A stretch of DNA of 64,000 nucleotides from Juglans regia (GCF_001411555.2 NC_049901.1:9744681-9808680); one strand, 5' to 3'; positions 11,636 through 24,231 are shown, counted from the stretch's first letter. Made by a program: numbers and translations. Notes: a model not told the origin generated them from the sequence alone.

Positions 11636-12014
11636 AATTGGTCTCATGATTTGAAGGTTCTCTGAACATGTATCAACAGATATAGGGATTAACCTTCTGC
11701 AACAGAGCTCGAGCAAGCTAGGAAATATACATGTAGATCTCTAATGCTAGGATAATTTAGAATCACTGCAACAACATTTTTGAGGTGGATGATTTCGTGA
11801 TGCAGGAAGTTTTGGCCCCTACCTATTGTATGATGTATACATCACTGGATCTGGAACTCATCTACGCCGAAGTATGCTTATAAGTGTCAAATATAGAGAC
11901 ATGCATAGTTCCATTTCATTGCTCTTTATTCATTGCTAAGGTTAGAAGTATTGGTATTATGAGGTAGCTTCTTTTTAAATAAGAAATGTTTTTTGTTATT
12001 TTACAAATTGACTT

Positions 12015-12135
12015 GGGCCCGGTTTGGATACACAGTTCAAATGAGATGATATGAGATGAGATGTTTTGAATAGTAGTAAGATTTTTTGAGTTAAGATGAA
12101 TTAAGAGAATGAGTAACAAATAGAATATCAGGTAG
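12015..12135. mobile_element. Partial MITE, TTTGGAT/GAGATGAG family
   Basis: It starts GGGCCCGGTTTGGATACAC, followed by ATGAGATGATATGAGATGAG, the typical left end of the family. The usual AT-rich centre and closing inverted terminus are missing, so this looks like a fragment downstream of RUG3. Confidence 0.55.
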
Positions 12136-13300
12136 GGATATCTTGAAATTTCCAATCCAAATTGCAGGCAGGGTGTGTGAGAGGGCGGTGCGGGTTCCAC
12201 CTCTCCCATACACGTACCCAAACAAGAAGGACCCGTCTCCCTCTCACAAGCCTCTGCAATTCCAAAAAAGAAAAAAAAAAAAAAAAGGAAATCTTCGTCC
12301 CAATATTAGTGGGGTTGAAAGGCTTCAATTCCCTCCTCCAGGCTCTCAGTAGACCAAACTTTTCATGCATAAAATTGGAAGCTTCCTTCCTCCATTTGTT
12401 GCAGTACTGTTGGGACTGCGTGCATGTAATATATTCTCTTTTTCTGTGTGTATGTGGGTGCAGTACTCAGCTTGGGACTGCATGCATTTAATATACTCTC
12501 TTTTTCTCTGTGTATGTGTGGGGAACCCGGAAGATAAGCCTTTTCTTTCCAACTTGCTCCTCCGCATCCATGTTCTCCGTGACGAAATAAAGATATCTGC
12601 ACCGCCAACTTTTTCCACGAATTTGGTGTGATGTAAAGTAGGGAGAATATGAGAAACAAATTTTATATATGCATGCAGTTTTTTCTTTCCTTCTTTCTTA
12701 ATCATCAAAGTAAGTTATCATCATTATACAGGTCCCACTGGAGAACCCACGTGCATGCAACTGAATACTTGAGAACTCATTTTCCTTTCCCATATATCAG
12801 AGTCCGAAATTTCGGAAGCTAGCCGATCCAAGTCTTCACTAAATAAAAAACTTTGAAGGGAAAAAAACAATATATAGCTAGCACATCTATTATAATTAAT
12901 GGATATAGTTTTATGACAACAGTAATATAATTTTATGGAAAAAACTATATTGCTCATGTGTGTACGAGGCCGAATGTTGCTTATTTTTCTGGATCATTTA
13001 ACGTTAGTTAGCATAAGGTGACATTTCTTCTGATGATCAAAAGAGGGTTGATCATGGGTAACCTGCGCTGGAGGGCTACAAGCTTTAGCAAACTGTAAAA
13101 TGATGCCTGTGGAGATCTTCTTTCGATGGAAAACCAATGATTGTCATCATAACTTTGCGGCTTTAGAGCACAATCACACACATACTTTGCCACTTTAGAG
13201 AATTGAGGCTAGCTCAATAGTGAGTGCATATGTCGAAATATTCAGTCAGTAACTAAAAGAGAACAACTCTAAAATTAGAAAGAGAAAATCTAGTCCTAAG
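12136..13300. other. Intergenic DNA between RUG3 and the MYB-CC gene, left part
   Basis: No gene is recognised. A poly(A) run lies at about 12267-12288. A two-copy 62-bp tandem repeat lies at about 12401-12525. Open frames here overlap on both strands and show no family resemblance. Confidence 0.5.
12401..12525 (+). repeat. Two-copy tandem repeat, period about 62 bp
   Basis: GCAGTACT, TTGGGACTGC, TGCATGTAATATA/TGCATTTAATATA and TTCTCTTTTTCTGTGTGTATGTG recur with an offset of about 60-62 bases. The copies differ by several substitutions and small indels. Confidence 0.7.
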
Positions 13301-14270
13301 CTGATCTAGCCTCCAACTCCACACACCAGTTGATGTGGCCGACCAGGTGTAAGTAAAACAGTCCAATTCCTTCGAGTAAAACGCATCTCCATTTGTGAAT
13401 GCCGAATCCCCACGAACGCATCTCTATCTGAGAAGGCCAGGCGAATCCCCACGAATGACTTTCTCTGCATTACACATTACTAGATTTGCTCTACTGCTAA
13501 CACTCGTCTGCTTTATTTAAGATAACCGTCAAATCTTGCTCCGTTTACGAAAAGAAGGGAAAAAAGAAGAAGATAATTCCGAGTTTCTGTATTCATTGCA
13601 TGTTTCGACTGTTGAAAAGTTTGCTGAGGCACATGAAAAAAATCTCTGTGTTGAGGGGTCTTTTTGTGTGGAAAATTCCATGTTTGGTTGCCGTGAAAGA
13701 GGTTTGAATGGTTTTGATGGCTACCATCTTTTTTCTTCTTCGCGAGAGATAGAAAGATATGGTATGACATTTTGGATCAGACGAAGATGACGCCAGATGA
13801 CGACGACGGCAACAAGCTTCAGTCCTACCCACGACGATGACCACAGAAGAAATATTGGGATCAGACAAAGACGAAGATGATGACGGCGACCGCAACAACT
13901 CTTTGGTTTCATTTTCACGAAGATGAAGACGAAGACGAAGACGAAGTCGCCTTCCATGAAATTTCCCATCATTTTATTTTTTATATCCCCCAATGGACAC
14001 TTGCAAGATGCTCATATTCTCTTTTAGCACTTTGTTTAACCACGCCATCCACTACAATGTTCAGTTGGTGTTGGTAAGGAAACGGCAGAAGGGCGAATCC
14101 GAATGGAAGATTTGGGGGAGAAGGTCGAAAACGTGGGACGGTGGGAGTAGTCTTCAAAACGAATTATTTTGAGGAGAAAAAAAAAAAAAAAAAAAACCAG
14201 CTCAGTTGATGTGTGGTGTTGGAAACTTAAGTGGGCTAAGAGTAGAATTACTCAAAAGAAAATGTGAGCC
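13300..14270. other. Unclassified region with GAAGAC/GACGAAG simple repeat
   Basis: No gene is recognised. A GATGAAGACGAAGAC-type purine repeat lies at about 13915-13950, and GACGACGACGGC stretches are scattered around 13790-13890. A poly(A) run lies at 14177-14195. The open frames on both strands here are low-complexity products of the repeat. Confidence 0.45.
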
Positions 14271-14279
14271 GTCACTTCT

Positions 14280-14765
14280 CTCTGTGCTATGGTCATTAAT
14301 AGAGATTCAACGGAGGTCAGGGGATCCTCCTCCGCACCTCCTTAGCTACCCCTTCCGTGGCTAACGCCACTCTCGAGGCCGGTTCAAGGTCTCTTTAGAT
14401 CCCTTTACGCGGACCACTTCAAGGTCTTTTCTTAGCCCTTTACATGAGCCGTGGAAGCCTCATTTTCGATGCTTCCCCAGCTAACTCTTCTTGTTGAATC
14501 TCTCTCCCTGACCCTCCGCTCTGGAAGGGTCCTCAAGCTAACTGCCAATCCCCGAAAGTCAACTAATGCTACTTAGCTTAAACTAAACTATAACCTTTAA
14601 GCTACAATCTACAAAAGCAAGAAACTAAAAGCCTGTTTGCTTAACTTATTAATTTTCAAAGCTTCTCTCATACCTTTGAAGGTAGTGAATCAGAGAGGCA
14701 GGTAACCCTCGTAGGGAGAGGGAGCTAATAATTAGAACGCTAATCCCCCACCCCCGACCGGGAAA
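14280..14765. other. GC-rich block of unknown origin
   Basis: This stretch is clearly richer in G and C than its surroundings. It contains runs such as CTCCTCCGCACCTCC, CTCGAGGCCGGTTCAAGG, CCCTCCGCTCTGGAAGGG and CCCCCACCCCCGACCGGG. GGTTCAAGGTCTCTTTAGATCCCTTTACGCGGACC and the following TTCAAGGTCTTTTCTTAGCCCTTTACATGAGCC look like two diverged copies of a ~35-bp unit. Neither strand holds a long reading frame. It may be the leader or LTR of a retroelement or an insertion of foreign composition. I cannot assign it. Confidence 0.4.
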
Positions 14766-15328
14766 GGCATTCCAAAATATGATTTAATTAGTGACTATGA
14801 AATTCCCAAAATGTGATTTTTAAGTCACAGTGATTTGCCGGCTATGGTATGCAATTGATAATGTCTTTCCTCTTTGCACACGACTCTTTGTATACGAAAT
14901 GAAGCTATCATATCATAAAAGGAAGATGGCACATACGTCCAATTAACATCTTATAATATTGTCGCCACTAATTTATATAGTTGAAAGAAACCCGAATACT
15001 TCTAAATTATGGTACATTAGTAGTACTAATCGATGGAACATATTAATCAATGATTGAAGGTCCTCCAATCCGTCGGTGAAATTTTCTTAATTAATTATAT
15101 GAGGCTACCAAGCGACAGGATTGTTACTTAATATTATATATATATATATATATATCAATCACATGCGTACGTAGAAATCTACCTAATTTATAATTTGGTC
15201 CAGTAAAAGCAACAGTTTCTACAAGAGGCTTAATTTAAAGCTTTTGAGAATTACTGTCCCGCGCGTACTTTCTTTTGTCATAAATTGAGTCGATAACTAT
15301 AAATAGATCGAACATTAATTTTCTATCA

Positions 15329-16882
15329 TCAACTTCTGGGCATGAAATTCATAGTTGAGTTGCCATGATCAGTAGTAGTCAAAGGAGCCATTTGGAGCTG
15401 ACACGCATCCCCTTCCAAGTGATCAAAATGTGCTGCTGAAATTCCCATTTCTTGTAGCTGAAATCCACCAGTACGAGAGTTAATGTGATGTTCATTTACA
15501 TGCAACTCTTCTAGAGATGGCATGTTCACCAAGGAACCAAAATCTCTCGTGTTGCTCATCGTGTCCCCATATCCTTGACCAACAACGTCGAGCTTGTAAC
15601 CACCTTGACAGTTCACATGATTTTCCTCGGAGAGTGTTCGGCATGCTTTCTCCAGTATTGTCCGCATATATTTTCCTTGTGCGTCGATCCTCATCTGGAG
15701 GTGTTTCTGTACCTATCAACACAGATATAATATAATGCATGGCCAAAAAGTTCAAAACCAATTCCCTATTTGATCTTCAACTCCTGTTGAAATTTTACTA
15801 TCAATGGGACGTACGGTTTAGGTATTTTCTTAACTTCCTTATTGTTTTACCTCTAACTGCTCATTCAGTCTCCTTCGCACTTCCATTTGCGTTTTAAGAG
15901 CTTCAGTCTGGTTTATGTTCCTGTGATCAGGTTCTTAAAAATGAATTAAAATGTGAATGGAAACAAAGAAAATGAATATAGTATGAGTAGTATAAACTAC
16001 AGATCATGATCAATGATTTATATAGATCAGCCATGTGTGCCAATATTATAACATGCCTTGTCATCTTGAAACTGTCTAGTGTGTCTATACTCGCTTGCGA
16101 CAAAAGACGAAGAGATCTAGTGATGAGTGACATACTTATTCAAGCGTAGACCCATTATTGTCCTGGAAGTTGCAGCAGCATCCCTCTGAAATTCTAATGC
16201 CGAAGCTGACAATGAGATTTTATAAGAAAATGGGAACATTTTCTGTAGTCTCCTCCGAAGAATGGTAGCAAAACTTATAAATAAAAAGGAAAAAAAAAAC
16301 TTTAATCTCACCATCCCCAACAGCCTGATCATTCAAATCCTTATGCGGTTGCTTCCCGAGCCTGAATTTCTATTTTATTGAAGATGAGAAAATGAGCAAG
16401 ATTAATTACAAAATAAAAACGTAACAGTGGAAAAGTACAAGCGCTGAGAGAAAAAAAAAGGAGAACCAGATATATTCCAGTACTGTACCGTTACCTGAAG
16501 GTGGCTCTTAAGATGGTAAAGAGTGAGACCCTTAACACCCATAACTTTCATGATCGTCTTTGGCGTAGCTTCTGCAGAGATAGACAGAGGAAAAAGGAAA
16601 AAAAAAAAAAAAACATAGAGCACAGTACTGTTAAAATGAAACTCAACAATGGAAAAATGCTACAAGCTAGTTCTAATTAAGCACGGGATATTAATGATTG
16701 CAGTTGTGAACAAAGTGGTAAAAAGGTTCGGTACTATCTGGTCCTCCAAGCTGGGCGACAGCATCGACAAATCGCTCATGAAGCTCAGCAGTCCATCGGA
16801 GACGAGGCTTTGGATCAGTGGTGAGGACGAGTCCAGCGTCCCCTTGAACAGTACACATTTGCCGATGATCATGTGAATTCAT
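15329..16882 (-). CDS. MYB-CC (PHR1-like) transcription factor
   Basis: Six minus-strand exons: 16735-16882, 16495-16571, 16312-16369, 16136-16205, 15851-15920 and 15329-15712, with GT..AG borders and matching phase. They total 807 bases and 268 residues. Residues ~26-80 are a GARP-type single MYB repeat (PRLRWTAELHERFVDAVAQL, VMGVKGLTLYHLKSHLQKFR). Residues ~115-165 are the coiled-coil 'CC' domain with NEQLEVQKHLQMRIDAQGKY. The C-terminal ~100 residues are acidic and low in motif. The layout matches the PHL2/UNE16-like branch of the PHR family, nuclear factors that bind P1BS-like sites and act in phosphate or developmental responses. The spacer between the domains (ASALEFQRDAAATS) also fits that branch. 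The ATG at 16882 is the first in frame and sits shortly before the MYB repeat. The exact orthologue is unresolved. Confidence 0.92.
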
Positions 16883-18290
16883 TGATCTTGGCGTATCGGG
16901 ATTACAAGAACGTCAGCTTCTATATATCTGGAGAGATACACAAGGAGAGTGAAGAACCAAGGGTGGCATACATATAGGTGAAAATGGTGCGTATTATTCA
17001 AGCAATGGCGTTTGATTTTTCTACTGGAAAAAAAAAAAAAGTGTGGATGTTGATATAAATAAAAAAAGCCAAAATGAGAAAACAAAAGGCACCGACTATG
17101 CAAGACTGCCTAGCTCCTTTGCCAAAAGACTCTCCCCTCCCTAACTAGGGGCTATCAATTCGATTTTTCTTTTAATATGGGATAAGCTGCTGCAACATGA
17201 AATGGACACCTCTTCTTGTCTTTTATTCGGCCATCAAAGTTACCATCAATGAAGTTCGTTCGTTCAAAGGGTATACTATTTTCAATACTTCATATATCAG
17301 CTAGAAATTAAAGTAAGAGGAGCACATGATATAGATCATATTTATATCATCATGCGAAAATAATTGCATGAAAAAAGTACGTAAGACTGCTTCTGTACTC
17401 AAGTTTACTTCACGATTTTCCAGCCAGTGATCTTTTTAATTAGATAATGCGCGCACATGAATAACTGTGACTTTCATCTTCCTCTCTTAAATGTCTCAAT
17501 AGGAGAAATAAAACATAGCAACGTCAAAACCAGCTCCCTGATCTCCGACTATTTCAAACGACGTGCCTGATCAAGAGTTGCGATATTGTCAAAGTCGAGG
17601 TTAATTAAATCTTGATCTAAAAACGATACGTACAATTAATTGTCATGAAGTTCTCCGTTGGTATATGTACTTCGACGAGTATGTCAGACAAAGCAGGACT
17701 GTTGCTGCCCTTTATGTCTCTAAAGTTTCATGAGTTACAAACATAGCGACGATTTTAAGAGTCAAACCCTGTCTCCTTTCCGTATACTACTTATTTGTTC
17801 TATACATGGGCTGTGTGACCCGTGACAAGATAGTGCTTTCGATATATATTAACACTAGAAAAAAACTACTATCCCGCTCAATAAATTTTGTTTTTTTTTA
17901 TTATTTTTTTTATTTAATGATTAAAGAAATAATATTAGTCATGTTTCGATGGGATTTTTGTAGATGAAACTTTTGATGTGACATCACTCTAACTAAATTA
18001 TTGATGGTGATTTTGGTTCCAAGAATCTAAATTAATATATAAGCTCGAGACAATTTCAAAGATTATTATATTATACCTTACACAAATATTCGGACCAAGA
18101 TCTTTCTCAATTCCGGGTTGTCTCCCATGAACTAATATAAATATCTGGCCTTTCATTTAAATAACATAATTAATTGTTATGACTGTGCTCTCATGATGAT
18201 TTTATGCTATATACATATTCTATCCGTTGCCGACAAATGCCCCCTAGCTCCCAAGTTACAACCGTTGGGTTTGTGCAACTTGATTTTGTT
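16883..18290. other. Upstream region of the MYB-CC gene and intergenic DNA
   Basis: No other gene is visible. Promoter elements for the MYB-CC gene must lie at the left of this stretch, but I could not fix a TATA box. A poly(A) tract occurs at about 17029-17040. From about 17880 the DNA becomes T-rich, with ATTTAATGATTAAAGAAAT, a motif shared with AT-rich repeats near 31.98, 34.86 and 41.86 kb. Confidence 0.45.
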
Positions 18291-18419
18291 AGTGTGTCCG
18301 TGCAATTTGATCACTCAATCCGATTTGATAAGAATGTGTTATGATTTCTTTTTTTTTTTTGAATTTTCAAGAAGGCTTGGGCCAATAGGTAAAATTTTTG
18401 ACACTATTTACAGTTAGCT

Positions 18420-18846
18420 AGAAAAAGTATCAGGCAGAAAATTTGTTCGACGTTTGAGTAACAGGTAGTTTAAGAAAAGTTTAGGCAAAGAGTTTGCTCA
18501 AGTATCGCTCGATAGGTAGATCGAGCGAGAATCGGACAGAGATCTTGATAGAGAGAAACTCTCGACACTCTGCCCGAGTGAATAATGTAAAAAAATGAAA
18601 ATTAGAATTTTCGCTGTGTGACATTATAAATATGTACTTAATGAACAATTTAGAACGCTTTGAGTGTTCTGAACAGTGAGTTTTTGACATAAAGTGTATT
18701 TTATAATTTTTCGGCATAATAAAATCTTCTACATCTCTGTAGACATAAGCACGTCGCAAAATTACATTAATTTATGTTATGTGATTGATTTTCTTGTGTA
18801 TGCTTTCACTTGTTTATCGTCGTTGTCGTGTTTTTTCTCAACAACA
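18420..18846 (+). mobile_element. Degenerate copia-like LTR relic
   Basis: Features shared with the solo LTR at 4.2 kb are TTGTTCGACG and CTCGATAGGTAGATCGAGCG-type direct and inverted oligomers, then CATTATAAATATG (TATA-like, ~18622), ATCTCTGTAGACATAAGCACG (U5-like) and an ending in CTCAACA. The left border is not clear and no target duplication was found. Assignment rests on overall architecture only. Confidence 0.4.
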
Positions 18847-18849
18847 AGG

Positions 18850-21800
18850 TATACTATTCATTAAAATTTGATTGTCAGGATTATTGTATTATGTCAGTAC
18901 TTGTTTTTTCATCTATTTTACTGATCAAATTGGATAAAAATGTTATTTGTCGTTTTTAGTAATTGCAACGTGAATAAGCATATATTTAATTTAGTTTATC
19001 AAAGGTGAGAAGTATATTTTCTCGACAACAGTAGTTCTAATTTTTTTTCTTAAAGTAGGATTTGAAGTCAAGCTCTAATACCTTGCTGAGAAGAACTGCG
19101 TATTATCGACTCAAAACGTTAAATTTATGAAAAAATCTAAATTATATTTGCTAACATTGGGAAAATAAACTTTTCTATTCATGATCTTACACTGCCATGC
19201 TAGATTTGCGGCCATTTGTCGCGTGCCTATGCTGTTCTTTGTAATCATGATACGAATGTTTCCCATCCCAACATTGCATCTATATATTGGTTAAGTACTG
19301 TCATAATGATTCTGCTGACTGGCCAATTTGTTTATTTTATATTAAAATGTTGTATCGTGACAAACATTAATGTCTAAGATTAATTAAATACATGTCTTAG
19401 CTTATAGTACTTTCTACTATTTCTTATTTGAGATTAGGGCTATATATGTCGCGTCAAAAGCTGCATGCATTTACACTGTTACAGAAAACTTGAACCAAAC
19501 TCGATCGAGCTTTAAGATCAAAATCAATTTTTATGTTCACGAGGTTTGTTCATTGAGCTAATTAACTAAGCAAATCAACTTACACTAATTTTTTTGCCTG
19601 AGAAACCTATTTTTAAACCTTTGTTAATGCGTATTAGACATGATCATGTCAAACTTATATATATATGTGTGTGTATATACACACACATACATCTAGCTAA
19701 AACATGAAATATTGACGCAAGTAATTGAGGATTTGGAACCTGGAAGACACTCAACTTATTTCAGTTGTGTTTAAATTTAAGCCTAGTCTAATATCTAAAT
19801 ACGCAACTCTCAACAATTGAACATAACTCATCAGCTCAGTCTTACCATTGTTACACGAGGAACCCACAACAAACAAAAGTTGGTAAAATAGATGGCTGTT
19901 ATGCATTGCGTGTTCTCTCTCTCCCTCCTGTCAAAAAGCCTATCTTCTTCCCCAAAGTTCCTTGGGATAGGCAGAAAGCAACTGACACCAAGGAATTTAT
20001 ATTTGATTTATGTTTGATTTATTATTAAAAGATTTAAATAAATTAATTATTCAATCATTACAATAACTTTCCAATCATTGGTAGAACTTATACATTTTTC
20101 AATTTTTTATAAACACATCTAAACTCATCTTAACATCTAAATGCATCTAAACTCATCTTAGGTGGGACTCACAAAACTCACTCTAACATCTTAATTCACT
20201 ACTATTCATAAAAAAGTGATAAACTCATCTTAATTTATCTTAACATACAAACGCAGCCTTAGTCTCCCGACAACAGGTGATCAATTAATCGTGATTGTTT
20301 CTGTTCAAATTACCTTGATTTACTAAATTAAACGATCATCTTGAAACCTGAGGTAATTGATCAGTTTGATTGGTTAATTAATTATTAAACGAGTTTAAAG
20401 ATATTGCATGAACTTAATCAGCGTCGAGTAAAATTCAGACAAATCACAAACACCTTTATATATTCGTCTAATAAATTTATAGACCCTGCTTGCGGAGGAG
20501 CCAAATCTGCAAGGAAATCCTCAAAATTAATTAAAGTGGATCCGCATGGAGCTGTCATTGGAGGGTGAAGGATAGGGGACCAATCTTTTCTTAAAGCTAA
20601 TTAACCGTGAAGTGTGATAGACAAGGACTTCTTTCTTTAGGCCGCTTTTGTGGAACAGAAGGTTGTCTCTCCGTAATGCCTTTGTTCTCATCCATATCAA
20701 ATCAAGAAAACTTGAAAATAAAGAACGTATTGTTAAAATGGTCGAACACATGATCTCACTTTGTGGCTGGTTCTCTGAAACAGTAGTACTTGAGATCTGT
20801 ACAAAAGGTACTCGTTCATAATGGGGCTAGACCATATTATATAACCATTAAGTACTCATGTGTTGCCGCCCTTCGTTTGACAAGTTTTTATAAAAAGTGT
20901 TTGAGAGGTGTTTTAATAATATAGTATATATGTCTTATAAGCGTGATGACTGCATCGTCATGTGATAGCCAGATCCACCTTGCAAAGGAGTTTCTTTGAT
21001 TTGCCATGCACCCTCGTGATCATCGATCGGGTGGATTTGGTCATCCTACATATATAGCTAGCCCCGCCCCGGCAAGCTTCAAGAATCTTTATTTTTTGTA
21101 TCCAACAATGGACCAAAAATAGAGTCTTCCTGTCCAAAACCAATTAAAGTAATGTTTTTCTGGCCGAAACATGATACATGAATTCCTTATTCCCCCCCCT
21201 ATATATTAGAAGTAACACATGAGTTTTATTTTTTTATTTTTATTTTTAAATAATACTACCTAACTTATGTTAAAAAGGTGATTATAATGAGCCTTTGTAT
21301 ATCTGGCAAACATTAATTAATTCAGGACATCATATATTTATTTTAAGTTGATTTCATGCATGATCTCTCACGTGTATACCACTTACTGCCTACCTTACCA
21401 TGCATGCATCATCATGGCCATGATCAAGAAGGAAAGCCAAGCTGCGGATCAGTGCTTGAATCAATCAAACCCAACAAATCATTCAAAGATATTATATAAT
21501 TAAGCTCACCACACGTACGTACGCCATGCATGCACCCGCGGCTTGGTACGAATAAATCAGTCTCAATGCACTACTTTCTATGATAAAATATTTACCGGCC
21601 CCTTGGGTTCAATCCGATCTCATGCGTTTGTATTATTTCTTCAAGATCACTAGAGTAGAAAGAAATGAAGGATTCTTTTTTTTCTTTTTCTTTTTTTCTC
21701 CTTTTCTATTTAATATCCGGGAAAAAGGAATTTTCCTTTTTTCAAATGGAGCCCAGTTAGGGAGGGGCGGAAAAACAGAAAACTACGAAAAATTCCAAAC

Positions 21801-22980
21801 CCTCTGATAAAAAAAAGGTTTAAATTGTGAACTGCTTGGAGTCTGCTGCCCAGTGGGCTTTCTAAGAAGTGACCATAGTGTGAGGCCCTTGCGAATCCTT
21901 TTTTTTTTAAAAGCGATTGTTCTAACTTCTACCAAGACTGATCTGTCTCGTATGGGCTTCATTTTCATTTTCTGAGTTGATCCGAAAAAGAAAATCATGG
22001 GCTTTGTTAATCTAGCCCAATTTTCCTTTAGACCTGGTCGAGACTTGAAGGAATCCGACATATATAGAGAGGCAAAGTTCTGAGGAGTACGTGTATGTTT
22101 GATTAGAGTACTCAAATGGGAGTGAAAAAGGGAATAAGTAAAATGATTTCTTTTAGCTGGGGAAATCTCCACTTTTTGTGGGGAGAAAAGTGAAAAGTCT
22201 CTCGACAAACAAACAGGAAGGTAACGCCTGAGTGATTGAATTGAACATGAGAAGGATGAAAAGCAGTTCGGAAGAAACTTTTGTCCCTCTAAAAATGCGT
22301 CCAACGCCTTGATTTCTTGTTTGCTACTATCTTACCAGGACAAAAAAATTGGTGACTAAAAGAGAATAATCTCAAAGCTTGGTAATTAATGTACGTACGT
22401 ACTTTGAGACAAATATCAAACAGAGATCATCAAAGTAACCTTAAGCTCTGAATAGTGGCAAGAACACGTACGGTACGTACGTACGCACGCACTGCCGATC
22501 GAGCATGAATGTATATAGCAATAATATATAAAGGGTCCAAAACAGGTCAACCGACACGGTCTATGTATTTAGCGTGCCCGCTCAAGATAAAGAAGGCATG
22601 TGTGATGGACCACCTGCGGACTTAGCGTGACAAACATCTCATTAGTCATTATTCTATTCATGCATTCGGCACTTCTCATTACACGCAACACTCCTCACGA
22701 GTCACGACCACCTCATTTACTCATCCCCACTATACCAAAAAAACAACATTAAAAAAACAAAAACATAAATAGAAATAGAGAACGTACATTGCTTTTACTC
22801 CAAATACTATGTATACCTCTCGATCCCTGATCTCTCACGAGTCACCCCCCCACCCCACCCCTTGAAAATATCGACACTAACAAACGTAAAGTACTGTATC
22901 ATTAGATTACAGTTGCCATTAGAGAGGAAAGAATCACTCTTGTGCATTAATGCCATTCTAATCAATGTATCATTAATCCT
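18850..22980. other. Gene-empty intergenic region
   Basis: I see no convincing exon on either strand over about 4 kb. Present are (TA)/(TG) runs near 19655-19690, a diverged MITE-like stretch near 20090-20265 (ATCTAAACTCATCTTA repeated, ending ACATACAAACGCAGCC), and clusters of ACGTACGT near 22390-22490. A 173-codon open frame at 21783-22304 begins with TTG and has no family resemblance. Confidence 0.5.
20090..20265. mobile_element. MITE-like segment with ATCTAAACTCATCTTA repeats
   Basis: ATCTAAACTCATCTTA occurs twice (about 20118 and 20146), and a related AAACTCATCTTAA near 20222. The right end, CTTAACATACAAACGCAGCC, resembles the closing termini of the TTTGGAT-type MITEs (ATCCAAACGGAGCCC). 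The left border is uncertain. It is probably a distant relative of that family. Confidence 0.4.
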
Positions 22981-22986
22981 TAAGAG

Positions 22987-24231
22987 CTAGCTCCCCTTAT
23001 AGAACATTGAGCACTGCCACTCTGGCCTTGAGATCTGCGAACCGGCACTTGCCGGGCAAGCCGTGACTCCCGCCGATGGTGGGACCATACAGTTATACGA
23101 CAGGCACAACGACGCCGTATCCGGCAATGCCGCCCCCGGTTCCAGCCTGAACCCGTTTATATAATTGTGCTGCAAGTACAACGTCTTGGTGCCACCTCGG
23201 TACACGCTCTTGACGTACTCCTCCGGCACCCTCCCGATCAGATGGTTGTTATTCAGGAACAAGCTCTCCACCCCCCTCAACACCGCCGATAACTCCCCCG
23301 TCAAGAAGTTGTGGCTCAGGTCCACGATGGAACCCTCACCGTATGATGGTGGTGTGGTGGGACCGGCGAGTGGGACCCCACCGGACAGATTGTTCCGTTG
23401 CAGTAGTAAAGAGGAGAGGGTGGGTCTGAAGAGGGGGGCCGGGATGGGACCACCGAATTGATTCATGCTCAGGTCCAGATATACTAACTCGGAGAGCGAT
23501 CCCAAGCCGTTGAGTGGACCCCACATTGTATTACGCGATAGAGATAGGTAACGGAGGGACGAAGGCAGTGACGGCAGCTGCCCGTTGAGTCTGTTCCACT
23601 TCAAATCTAGATGCAGCAGCTGAGTCGACACGTCCGGTAACTCGCCTGATAGAGAGTTGGACGCCAATATGAGGACCTTGAGTCGGGGCAACCGGGTGAG
23701 ACCCGGGGGGATGGATCCGGTGAACTTGTTGTAACTCAGGTCGAGGGTGTGCAAATTCGAGAGAGCCGAGAAACAAGTGGGGACGGGACCGTTCAGGCGG
23801 TTTACGGTCAAGGAGATGACTCGGAGGTTAGAGAGACGGCAGAGTTGGAGTGGGATGGGGCCGGTGACGAGGCCCGGAAAGAGGAGGAGTTGGGTCAGTT
23901 CGGTGAGTTGGGAGAGGGAGCTGGAGAGAGAACCAGCGAGTCCATGCGAACCAGAGAGGCCGGTACCGAATGAGAGAGCGATGACGCGGAGAGAAGAAGA
24001 AATGAGAGAGCAGGTGAGGCCGGAAAAAGAAGAGCATGGATCGGTGGAAGCGAAGTCCCAGGTGGAAAAGAATGCCGATCCTGGGATGTCGGTGAGGGAA
24101 GCTTTGACGGCTTTTAGTGCATTGAGATCTACGGTGCTAAGCTTTAGACGTTGATCTTCACGTTGAAGAGACAGAGAAGGGAGGAGCAAGAACAGGAGGA
24201 GGAAGCGAAGAGAGCGTATGGGTTCGTCCAT
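22987..24231 (-). CDS. Secreted or cell-surface leucine-rich repeat protein without kinase domain
   Basis: This is an intronless 1245-base frame encoding 414 residues. I start at the ATG at 24231 (MDEPIRSLRF) because it begins a good signal peptide, FLLLFLLLPSLSLQ. The open frame extends upstream without a known domain. Residues ~35-80 form the LRR N-terminal cap (LNALKAVKASLTDIPGSAFF, then DPCSSFSGLTC). About ten plant-type LRRs follow with xxLxxLxLxxNxLxGxIP spacing (LDLSYNKFTGSIPPGL, LDLKWNRLNGQLP, LDLSMNQFGGPIP). The C-terminus carries paired cysteines (CLSYNCMVPP ... CPAS ... WQC) and ends without a transmembrane helix or kinase. It resembles LRR-RLP-like proteins acting in the apoplast, possibly as co-receptors or ligand binders. 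The specific role is unknown. GC content is high relative to the flanks. Confidence 0.9.
   Translation of the reverse strand: MDEPIRSLRFLLLFLLLPSLSLQREDQRLKLSTVDLNALKAVKASLTDIPGSAFFSTWDFASTDPCSSFSGLTCSLISSSLRVIALSFGTGLSGSHGLAGSLSSSLSQLTELTQLLLFPGLVTGPIPLQLCRLSNLRVISLTVNRLNGPVPTCFSALSNLHTLDLSYNKFTGSIPPGLTRLPRLKVLILASNSLSGELPDVSTQLLHLDLKWNRLNGQLPSLPSSLRYLSLSRNTMWGPLNGLGSLSELVYLDLSMNQFGGPIPAPLFRPTLSSLLLQRNNLSGGVPLAGPTTPPSYGEGSIVDLSHNFLTGELSAVLRGVESLFLNNNHLIGRVPEEYVKSVYRGGTKTLYLQHNYINGFRLEPGAALPDTASLCLSYNCMVPPSAGVTACPASAGSQISRPEWQCSMFYKGS

Noticed and set aside
21783..22304. 173-codon open frame on the minus strand
   Set aside because: It opens at TTG rather than ATG, has no recognisable domain or splice context, and lies in repeat-poor but featureless DNA.
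22390..22500. Clusters of ACGTACGT as a possible regulatory array
   Set aside because: Low-complexity repeat of four bases with no adjacent gene. A regulatory role cannot be supported.
23747..24154. 135-codon open frame opposite the LRR gene
   Set aside because: It is antisense to a GC-rich, well-supported coding region. Its composition (Arg/Glu-rich) is what the reverse strand of LRR codons gives.
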